Source: Crambe crambe (Eukaryota; Porifera; Demospongiae; Poecilosclerida; Crambeidae). From it: a stretch of 64,000 nucleotides of DNA. A program made the position numbers and the translations under genes. How positions within the stretch are numbered: the stretch's first letter is position 1; each line of letters opens with the position of its first letter. Below are positions 22,780 through 32,725 of this stretch, piece after piece. Location of the stretch: the NCBI GenBank assembly GCA_963924555.1, contig OZ004589.1, positions 2,232,001 through 2,296,000 of the forward strand, in the 5' to 3' direction. The notes beneath the pieces are model-generated. The model saw only the letters and a program-made list of their open reading frames with translations, did no database searches and was not told where the DNA came from.

Positions 22780-23780
22780 AACAGGCAGAAAATTCAGCTA
22801 TATGTTGCCTCTGTTGCTTGGCTAGTTTCATCACGTCATAGTGTTTCTTGCTAGAATTTTCGTTCCTAGCAGTGGACACTTCAGATTCTAGCTGGATCCT
22901 GTGTAGTATTGCTTGTATAATAAACAGTAGCAATTTTGTGGATGTAAGTATTGCAAAATGCAAATGTCACACCCATTCATCCTGTCTTTCATTTAGTTCA
23001 TGTTCTTCATCACTCTCTATATTATCTCCTATCAATTCTTCGTTCTGTTTCTGAAGTCCATCAATGTTTACAGCTCCATCACTGCTTCAGGATGATTGAG
23101 ACTGTTGTCATAGCTATTTAAACAGTTGACACACTTGCATCCTGGTCCACATTTGTATGCTTGTCAATTTTCAGCCACACCCATTGAAAACAAAATCCTG
23201 AACTCTTGCCATGTTTTCAGGAACGTCTAAGACACTTTGGACTTTTCCATCCAACCATTTCCAGCTATATAGGTAAATGTATGTGTGTCAGTGAGCTAGA
23301 AATCGAATCTTAATTACATTTCTCAAACAGCTAACTTACCTGGAAGATCAATGTCGTTGGAAGTTGCATGATGCCACATCTCTAATACCACAGGGAGCGA
23401 TTCCAGTGGAGCTTTAGAGCTTCGGTAGAGGGCATGGTCATGTCTGCTCACTCCCACACTGTTCTCCTGATGATAGTGCAAGTCATGGAGAGACTCTGAT
23501 TTCATTGAATAAAAGAGGGTGATTGGTGAAGATTGGATAAATATACTCTAAAATATCCACAGCCAACAAGTCGGAGGGAAGGGGAGGCAGGATCTGCTGT
23601 CACTTGTCCTAGTGAACCACACAGTGTTTCATTATTGATGAAGGAGAAAAATGATAGAATGTAGAGAGAAAACTGGTATTCCCGATCCCATGAAAAAGGA
23701 GTACAGACATTAAGTGTGGTAGTAGCTCTTCTGTGATAGTGTTCAAAGAGAGATAAGGGCATTCTGATTCAGGAACCTAT
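22780..23780 (-). pseudogene. CXC-protein remnant in the left palindrome arm
   Basis: The minus strand contains pieces of a C-terminal region of the CXC-element protein: NGWMEKSKVS, then a shifted stretch giving KCGPGCKCVNCLNSYDNSLN and HPEAVMEL. CGPGCxCxNC is the CXC zinc-binding pattern, also seen at 32.8-32.95 kb. Upstream, short open frames (23,762-23,502 and 23,505-23,323) encode LFEHYHRRATTTLNVCTPFS and HALYRSSKAPLESLPVVLEM. Multiple stops and shifts make it non-functional. The same sequence is mirrored at 30,698-31,480. Confidence 0.6.
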
Positions 23781-25688
23781 AGCATCTTTAGGATGAAAAT
23801 CTTACTCCCAGGAAACATAATAGTATCAAACGTATGTGATACACATCTGTACCTATCAAGAGAGAATATCAACTTTATCTGGGGTTGGCCTGGGGTATTA
23901 AAAGATTGGTGGTGCTGTATGTCAGTTTTTTACAGTTCTGAATACAATAAATTGTTTCTGTTCGTAGCTACCTGCTTGGTTGGGCAGCCATCAAGGATGG
24001 AAATTTTTAATGTTAGCTAAGGGTTTTCCTTTTGATTTGCTTCATGGAAGCCTGGCAGAGGTATCCGTGTCTGAAAGTGTCCCATGATGATTAATAGTCA
24101 ATCAATATTTTTAAGTGTGTATCTGAATGATCACTGCTTACAGAGTGACATGGTCCATGGGCAAGGGTTGTCATTGCTATAGTGTGTGTATAGCTATAGT
24201 AAAAGATTTGGATGGACTACTGCTAGCTAATAGCTAATACCAACACACCATTCTTATTCAGTAGGCCATTATATTCAATGAACAGTATAGCTTCAAGCTA
24301 TGAGTAGCATTCAAAGGCTCTATAAAGCAAAGGCTGTATTACAGACATGCACTAATGGACAGTTAATTTTATTACGCATAACATGCCACTTATAATAGGA
24401 GGAGCTCTACATACCTTCGAAGTAGTGGCAGGAAGTGTGAAATACAAATGTCACAGCCCACAACACGATTGATTATCACAATATCAAAGACCACAAAAAT
24501 GTAGCAGCTGCTTCGCGCGTGCAGCTGCATTTGCTATTAAAATTATAGTGGAGTTAGTACCGTGCAAGGTGCAGCTACAGGCAGCTTTATGCCTTCTGTA
24601 AAGGGAAAATCTCGGCACTACAACTAAAGGAAGTGAATTTGACCATAAACACTCTCTCCGGATACTTCCGTAAACTGGTGAGTGATAAAAGTGCGTGTCT
24701 GTGCAATTAAAGTTGTATTAGCCCTATGGGCCTCGCCAACGCTGGCGATTAGACTGGTAAGGCTAATACAGTCTAATCGCCAGCGTTGGCGAGGCCCATA
24801 GGGCTAATACAACTTTAATTGCACAGACACGCACTTTTATCACTCACCAGTTTACGGAAGTATCCGGAGAGAGTGTTTGTGGTCAAATTCACTTCCTTTA
24901 GTTGTAGTGCCGAGATTTTCCCTTTACAGAAGGCATAAAGCTGCCTGTAGCTGCACCTTGCACGGTACTAACTCCACTATAATTTTAATAGCAAATGCAG
25001 CTGCACGCGCGAAGCAGCTGCTACATTTTTGTGGTCTTTGATATTGTGATAATCTTAGATAATTAGACTACGTACACAGGATTGGAAACAGCTCACGTGC
25101 GCCCATTATGCTAATACAAATCGTCGCGGACGATCCGTGTTGCTATGCGCGAAGGAAAATTGGAAATTTATTCCTTGTTTCTCGAGTATACTTTTCATGA
25201 AAGGAGAATAAACTGGTGAGTTTTAGCATCGAATAAAGGGCTACTTTATAGAGTATGTTCCAGGGATGTGAAATGTGTTTCTTAAGTATAGTTAGTTTGC
25301 TCATGAAACAGTTTTCCATGGAGATTTTTATCACCCTAGCAACGGATAAAGCTTTTTCCTTCTTTCATTGCAAAGGCATAATTCCTGTGTCCTTTTAATG
25401 AAGTTTATGTTGTTGAGTGATGCTTGCCATACGGAATGGTGCGCATAACATAAATTTTTGTCCTGAATCTTTGATGCTTTCTGGCTTTTTCTGCGTTTGG
25501 AGGTGTATATTTTTGCTTTCTTTCACACAAAAGGCACTGTTGCATGAGCAATGAAATTTTGCTAACTGATAGAGTTAGTGCTGCAGTTTGGAATAGCATC
25601 AATCCCATAAGCTGCAGTGACCAAAATTATAGCTAATGTACATGCTAACTTATCCACATTAATTTATTACTATACAATAGTTACAGCT

Positions 25689-28587
25689 ATGCCAAGGAGG
25701 AAAAAAAGCAAACTGTGTGTCAAAAAACATGGAAGTAAGAACATTCTCAAGGTGCCATCTATTCCTGTGCCAGTATCTTCAAGTCCTGCTTCTAGTATCA
25801 GTGATCTTTCAATCACCCTGGACAGACTTCCATCTAAATGGGTCAGATTGAAAGAGCCCAACCTCACCTTGGTAAAACTCTCAAAAAGCCCAAATTCCAC
25901 AGCAGTTTGTTCACTCTTTAGTGTTACCATAATGGAAGATTTCAAATGGTTCCTGGCTATTAGAGATGTAGAGGTTGATCATGTGAAAATTAAGGCCACT
26001 GCCAATGCACCGATACTTATGTCATCACCATTAGATGTGATACATCTTCTGACCCTACTGGATGATTGTAAATTTTGTCGAGGACACCCAGATAAACAAT
26101 TTATAAAATTAATAAATGATCGTAATGGGACCATATGTAATCCCTCAGGTAGGTTACAGTTTCTTCATTAGCTGCATGAACATTAATTTCATCAAAACTA
26201 ATAGGTACATCCATAACAGCATACCAAGATCAAAAGTTGCCTCCCTACATGCCAACTATCAGACACAGGTCCTGTGAGCTCATTTTACCAGGAAGCTTGC
26301 ATGGCAAAACTTGCACTGCCTGTAAACACTACAGGAAAGTTCTCCGGGCATTAGATAGCCGGGCTAAAAAAAATTCTCATCAACAACTCGATCCTAGCAG
26401 TCACATCAACTATCGCTACTTAAAAGGTCCTGCCAAAAACAAAAGGATGAAAGAACTGTATAAAAGAAATAGAGCCACCAAGAAATGCATTGCCAGATTG
26501 AAGAAGAAGATTGACAGAATAACAAGAGAATCAGGAGTAGATTTGGACCAGCATATGACAGGGGATATCATAAGCATTGTCCAAGAGCATCATGATCAAG
26601 TTATATCAAAACATCCCTGTGGATCATTTCTTCATACCTTTTGGAATCAGCAGCTTCAGGCTGCAAAAAGGAATCGAAATGGTATGCGTTGGCATCCACT
26701 AATGATACGGTGGTGCATCTACCTGCGTCACAAATCTTCTGGGGCATACAATCTCTTACGAGAATCTGGTGTTGTTGCACTCCCATCCCAAAGAACTCTC
26801 AGGGACTACACCTATTACATCAAAACTACCACAGGTTTTTCTGATGAGGTGGATGAAGAGCTAATGGAAGCTGCATGTGCGTATGTGTATAGCCGATAAT
26901 AGGTGCACATAATGATAAGCTAGCAAATTGTAATTACGTATAATCATTATTATAGCTGCATGTGCCCAAACTTCTGAGGATTGGCAAAAGTGTGTGGTGC
27001 TAATTCTGGATGAAATGCACATCAAAGAGGACTTGGTCTATGACAAACACACTGGTGAGCTGGTTGGTTTCACTAACCTTGGCAGCATCAACCAGCATCT
27101 TCAAGTATTTGAGAGATCCTTGGAGCAAAGCACCAGTTTGGAGCCACTTGCAAATTCCATGCTCGTGATGATGGTGAGGGGAATCTTCACTAAACTGCAG
27201 TTCCCATATGCACAGTTTCCTTGTGCCAGTCTGACAGGAAACTCACTTTACTCACCATTCTGGGAAGCAGTTAGCCGCATTGAACTTGTTGGCTTGAAGG
27301 TACACTGTAGCTATAATTACATATGACATTGCTCATTGCTAATAATATACAATAGGTACTTGTGTGCACGTTTGATGGAGCGACAGTGAATCGTCGTTTC
27401 ATTAAACTTCATGACATGGATCAAGTTGATATCATGTATAAAGTGAAAAATCCCTATGCTGCTGATAATAGGGATTTGTTCTTTATATCAGATCCTCCAC
27501 ACTTACTCAAAACCACAAGGAACTGTTGGTCATCAAATAAAAGAACCCTGTGGGTAAATGACCATGCTGCAGATTATTATTAGCTATAATTATATAATCT
27601 CTATGCAGAAAAATGGAAAATCCATATCTTGGACCCATTTGTACAACTTGTATGTAAGGGATCAAGGTGATGGAGTGTGTACTAGAATGCTTCCCAAGTT
27701 GAAGTACGAACATCTACATCTTACTTCCTTCTCAAAAATGCGAGTAGACTTGGCAGCACAAGTAATAATTAATTGTATCTATAATTACTGTGTGATGAAT
27801 AATGATAGGTTCTCAGTGATTCTGTCTCAAAAGCTCTTCTTTTGACTGGGGGAGCAGAGGCATCTGAAACTGCAAAATTCGTGGGCATGATGGACAAATT
27901 TTTTGATAGCCTCAATGTAGCCAACTATACAGCAGGAATGTATGCCCGTAAAGCTTTTCAGTCACCTTATCGAAGTTCAAAGGACTTTCGATTAAAAGTA
28001 AGAATAATTATACAAGTTGTAGCTACATATTGATTTAGTACTATAGTGGCTACAAAATGAATTTCTTGTCTATTTGGATGAATGGGAACAAAGTGTGAAG
28101 GCAAGAAATGGTTTCAAAAAAGGCCAGAAAAAAAAGATGCTCCTTAGTGCAGAAACTTTGCTTGGCCTCCGTATTACAGGTATAGCACCCATACATGTAG
28201 TCACATTGTACATTATAGCTTGAGCAAATACTTACGGCAGTTATTAATTATATATCTTTAACAGTTAAATCTTTCATTGAATTTGTACCCTACCTCTTCT
28301 CTCTCCATGGAGTGAAGTCGTTCCTTAGTCAGCGACTTTGCCAAGACCCTTTGGAACGTTTTTTTGGCTGCCAGCGTCAGCGAGGAGGAACACATGAAAA
28401 TCCAAATGTGAAAGAGTTTTGCAAGAACACGCAAGCCCTCAGAGTTGTGAATTCTTTCTGTAGACCACCTACAAATGGAAACTGTAGAAAGAGACCCCAA
28501 GAAACTGAAGAGAGTGGGAGTGAAAACATGCAACTGAAAAAACGCCGAAAATTGCAGAGGAAAAAATTATCCTCAGTCTCAAAGTGA
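25689..28587 (+). CDS. P-superfamily transposase, open 8-exon gene
   Basis: Exons 25,689-26,148, 26,205-26,876, 26,956-27,299, 27,356-27,553, 27,609-27,761, 27,809-27,997, 28,047-28,179 and 28,265-28,587 all have GT-AG borders and sum to 2,472 nt, an uninterrupted 823-residue frame. Order: basic N-terminus (MPRRKKSKL); Cys-rich part (RHRSCELI, KTCTACKHYR); basic coiled coil (KNKRMKELYKRNRATKK); MRWHPLMIRWCIYLRHKSSG; LPSQRTLRDYTYYI; LDEMHIKEDLVYD (first catalytic Asp region); CTFDGATVNRRFI (second Asp); ISDPPHLLKTTRNCW; then CQDPLERFFGCQRQRGG and NPNVKEFCKNTQALRV. These last blocks are hallmarks of P/THAP9-type RNase-H-fold transposases. No C2CH THAP finger is visible at the N-terminus. The start ATG follows a possible acceptor (TTACAG), so an untranslated first exon is possible. 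Confidence 0.85.
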
Positions 28588-28644
28588 CATTCATTCAGAA
28601 GCTTTATATTATAATAGCTACGTACATAATTATTCATGATAATT

Positions 28645-29841
28645 TTATTGAGGGTCTTTTGTAGCCTTAGTAGCACACAACTTCTTCCTTATGCCCTTGG
28701 TTTTCTGCGTTGATTTCTTACTTGCCATTTTATACTTTTCCACCCATGAGCTAGCAAAGGCAAAGCCTCGTATGGTGATCCAAAGGTCCACTATCATTTC
28801 AAATAGCACTTTGCTCTCCTCTTCATCCCAATCCTCAGAAATCTCAGACCATCTACATCTGATTTCACTATTTTTGTACATTCCTTCTTTAATACTTTTC
28901 TTGATGTTATCAATGGGCTTTATCAAATGATTTTGAACTTCTTTCTCCATCTCTACCATGAAACTATACATGGAGTTTGAAATGTGGACTAATCCTCCCC
29001 TGTCAACCAAGTCTATCCAATCCTCTGATTCTTCATCATCATCATAGTCATTTTCTAACAAATCATCGATACAACATATTAATTCTTCTTTTAAAGGGTG
29101 AGATGAATGTTTTAATCTCTTATGCAGAGCCCTTGGGATGTATCCTGCTGCATACCGCAATGCATTACTCTCTTTGTAAGTAATTACATGCTCATGATCA
29201 TGCTGGGAGGTGGAGCTGAGGTCACTTGAAATAGGGCAGTTATTAAGAATTACTCGTTCAAATAACACATCTGTAATTTTCTGGTACAGGAGGGGTGAAG
29301 GGTCCATTGCTATACCAGCTTGACCAAAAAAATCTTTCCAGATTTTCCGAAACTCTGTGGTGGTTCTAATTTTATGGTACTGCCCCCACATAATTCGTTG
29401 TATTTTCTCTAAGGGACGAGGGTCAATACAACATTCAAGTAATTTTATTAGGTGTGCTTCAAAGCAATTCAACATTTCATGGCTTGAAGGATTTGTGCAC
29501 CACTCAAGAGCTGCTGTAGCAACTTCTCGAGCAGCAATATTGTGTGGACGAGAGAACATCTTAGTCTTCACAATTTGTTGCAAAACTTGGACAATAATTC
29601 CACTAGGATCTATAGTTAAAGCAATTAAGCTCAATGAAGTGGTCATATAAGCTTCAGTATAGTTAATAGCTAGCTAGCTAGGTCGCTAGCACTGTAAATT
29701 AGCAGCTTTTATTGGCCAGCTAGCTGATAGAGCTAACTAGATCATAGCTAGGTCTCTTAGCACTGGCTAGCCAATAACAACACAATTTTTACCTTGTAAA
29801 TTAGTTCCTCCTTCAGTTGAGAGAGGATTTTCCCCAGCCAT
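28645..29841 (-). CDS. P-element companion protein, copy 2, open frame
   Basis: Exon 1, 29,841-29,793 (MAGENPLSTEGGTNLQ), joins a phase-1 intron to exon 2, 29,651-28,645. The total is 1,056 nt, or 351 residues, with no stop. Conserved against copy 1 (12,371-13,341): NALRYAAGYIPRALHKRL, DRGGLVHISNSMYSFMVEME, RCRWSEISEDWDEE and LWITIRGFAFASSWVEKY. An acidic stretch (YDDDEESEDWIDL) precedes the RGGL block, and a basic tail (KSTQKTKGIRKKL) follows. No catalytic motif, zinc finger or membrane segment is recognised. The AGYxxRxL plus RGGL arrangement recalls the C-terminal module of various P- and hAT-like transposon proteins, which suggests a DNA- or transposase-binding partner; this is inference. 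It is transcribed towards the transposase gene. Confidence 0.7.
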
Positions 29842-30659
29842 ACAAGCAATAACAAGCCACACACTTAGAGAAACAAACCACTGTAAACAGCTGCAATAAT
29901 TTGGCGCAACGCGCATGGTCCGCGCGCGAATAATTGTTTCCAATCCTGTGTACGTAGTCTAATTATCTAAGTGATAATCAATCGTGTTGTGGGCTGTGAC
30001 ATTTGTATTTCACACTTCCTGCCACTACTTCGAAGGTATGTAGAGCTCCTCCTATTATAAGTGGCATGTTATGCGCAATAAAATTAACTGTCCATTAGTG
30101 CATGTCTGTAATACAGCCTTTGCTTTATAGAGCCTTTGAATGCTACTCATAGCTTGAAGCTATACTGTTCATTGAATATAATGGCCTACTGAATAAGAAT
30201 GGTGTGTTGGTATTAGCTATTAGCTAGCAGTAGTCCATCCAAATCTTTTACTATAGCTATACACACACTATAGCAATGACAACCCTTGCCCATGGACCAT
30301 GTCACTCTGTGTCACTCTGTAAGCAGTGATCATTCAGATACACACTTAAAAATATTGATTGACTATTAATCATCATGGGACACTTTCAGACACGGATACC
30401 TCTGCCAGGCTTCCATGAAGCAAATCAAAAGGAAAACCCATCTGTACCTATCAAGAGAGAATATCAACTTTATCTGGGGTTGGCCTGGGGTATTAAAAGA
30501 TTAGTGGTGCTGTATGTCAGTTTTTTACAGTTCTGAATACAATAAATTGTTTCTGTTCGTAGCTACCTGCTTGGTTGGGCAGCCATCAAGGATGGAAATT
30601 TTTAATGTTAGCTAAGTGTATCACATACGTTTGATACTATTATGTTTCCTGGGAGTAAG

Positions 30660-31480
30660 ATTTTCATCCTAAAGATGCTATAGGTTCCTGAATCAGAATG
30701 CCCTTATCTCTCTTTGAACACTATCACAGAAGAGCTACTACCACACTTAATGTCTGTACTCCTTTTTCATGGGATCGGGAATACCAGTTTTCTCTCTACA
30801 TTCTATCATTTTTCTCCTTCATCAATAATGAAACACTGTGTGGTTCACTAGGACAAGTGACAGCAGATCCTGCCTCCCCTTCCCTCCGACTTGTTGGCTG
30901 TGGATATTTTAGAGTATATTTATCCAATCTTCACCAATCACCCTCTTTTATTCAATGAAATCAGAGTCTCTCCATGACTTGCACTATCATCAGGAGAACA
31001 GTGTGGGAGTGAGCAGACATGACCATGCCCTCTACCGAAGCTCTAAAGCTCCACTGGAATCGCTCCCTGTGGTATTAGAGATGTGGCATCATGCAACTTC
31101 CAACGACATTGATCTTCCAGGTAAGTTAGCTGTTTGAGAAATGTAATTAAGATTCGATTTCTAGCTCACTGACACACATACATTTACCTATATAGCTGGA
31201 AATGGTTGGATGGAAAAGTCCAAAGTGTCTTAGACGTTCCTGAAAACATGGCAAGAGTTCAGGATTTTGTTTTCAATGGGTGTGGCTGAAAATTGACAAG
31301 CATACAAATGTGGACCAGGATGCAAGTGTGTCAACTGTTTAAATAGCTATGACAACAGTCTCAATCATCCTGAAGCAGTGATGGAGCTGTAAACATTGAT
31401 GGACTTCAGAAACAGAACGAAGAATTGATAGGAGATAATATAGAGAGTGATGAAGAACATGAACTAAATGAAAGACAGGA
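30660..31480 (+). pseudogene. CXC-protein remnant in the right palindrome arm
   Basis: Mirror copy of the remnant at 22,780-23,780: the same short open frames (30,698-30,958 and 30,955-31,137) and the same broken CGPGCKCVNCLN cluster near 31,310-31,350. It is identical in the compared coding stretches except for rare substitutions, so the two arms are young or homogenised. Confidence 0.6.
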
Positions 31481-32725
31481 TGAATGGGTGTGACATTTGC
31501 ATTTTGCAATACTTACATCCACAAAATTGCTACTGTATATTATACAAGCAATACTACACAGGATCCAGCTAGAATCTGAAGTGTCCACTGCTAGGAACGA
31601 AAATTCTAGCAAGAAACACTATGACGTGATGAAACTAGCCAAGCAACAGAGGCAACATATAGCTGAATTTTCTGCCTGTTTATAGCTTGCAACAATGTTT
31701 ACTGTGCAGTAATACTTACCTAGGTTTCATCTTTAGCAGAAAGTGCTCTCCATATTGCTTCTTCGGCTTCTAAGAGGCAGTTACAGTCCATACAAAACAC
31801 CCGCACAATTTCTGTTTTTCGACTACAATTTATGACGTCATCGCTAATACGTGGTAATTAATTACGTCCACTGGCGATTAGACTGAATAGCTATGTATCT
31901 ATGATGTTACACCATAGTACTTAGGTAGCCTCGTACCATAGATATTAGACACGGAACAGGATTGGAAACTGCCTACGTCATGTGACGTCACGCCCATTAA
32001 GCTAATACATTTCGCGCATGCTATCCGCGTTGTAACCATAGAAAATTTAGCCCTATTGTCGCAATACATTTTCTGAGGAAGAGAGGTACAGACTTTGTGG
32101 GACCATAGATAGTAGACACGGAACAGGATTGGAAACTTAATACTACCATGCGCGTGCTATCCGTGTTTGCCGGGAAATTTTGGCGCGAGATATGAATGCA
32201 TAGTTACCACATAGTTAAGCAGTCAAACCGCACGCGTAATTTTTCGGGCGATTTTATTTTCCACCCACGTGGGCGGTCGTGTAAAATTTTGCACGTTTTG
32301 GGAAGAAGCAGCTGGATGTATGAGAGCAGGTTTTTGAGTGTTACGTTCGAGTCTGCTGTAGTTTTAAATATATTTTACCTGTAACCAAGGCTTACAGCAA
32401 GTGAACAATGGAGGATTTGGAGCACTACACACAAAAATCGCTTCTGTTTTTGACTTTTGAGGTTTGTATACGGGCAGAAAATGGCTCATGTCTTCAATCA
32501 TTATCGCTATTTACTCTGCAAGTAAGTCCGGGACACAGCTTTTTGAAAGTTTATTATATTCTAGCATGATGTTAGGTTGGGTTACTATAAAGCTTGTGGT
32601 TGTAGGCACTTTAAGACAGGAATGGCCCTCGTTTTAGTAAGCTATAATGTATGATTTTGACTACTATGCATGGCTAGCTAGGTAATTTGGGATTATAATC
32701 CAAGTTTTATTATAATAAAGATTGG

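Larger units (their letters stand above)
25055..29970. mobile_element. P-superfamily transposon copy 2, apparently complete
   Basis: The element is 4,916 bp and its ends are TTAGATAATTAGACTACG and the complement, followed on both sides by ACAGGATTGGAAAC. It is flanked by direct copies of GTGATAATC (25,046-25,054 and 29,971-29,979). Removing the element and one copy restores exactly the sequence of the opposite palindrome arm (complement of the stretch ending near 24,470-24,485), which proves the insertion site and the boundaries. It carries a transposase gene on plus and a companion gene on minus, convergent with 57 bp between stop codons. The 9-bp duplication is one more than the 8 bp of the Drosophila P element. 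Confidence 0.85.
22575..31885. repeat. Giant palindrome split by a P element
   Basis: The left arm 22,575-24,756 (2,182 bp) is mirrored by a right arm that starts at 24,769. The right arm is interrupted at 25,054 by the P element, resumes at 29,971 and ends at 31,885. The spacer between the arms is 12 bp (GTAAGGCTAATA). Both arms are bounded inside and outside by CAGTCTAATCGCCAG or its complement, so each arm looks like one complete unit about 2.2 kb long. Arm identity is very high, with small rearrangements: a segment near 23,790-24,020 is in the other order at 30,440-30,620, and a short 'gtcactctgt' duplication lies near 30,305. Arms carry degraded CXC-protein coding sequence, not intact genes. 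Confidence 0.85.

Noticed and set aside
23323-23762. Open frames in the left palindrome arm, identical to frames at 30,698-31,137, as functional genes
   Set aside because: They are short, lack splice continuity, overlap each other and are followed by stops; they read as fragments of a decayed CXC-type transposon protein.
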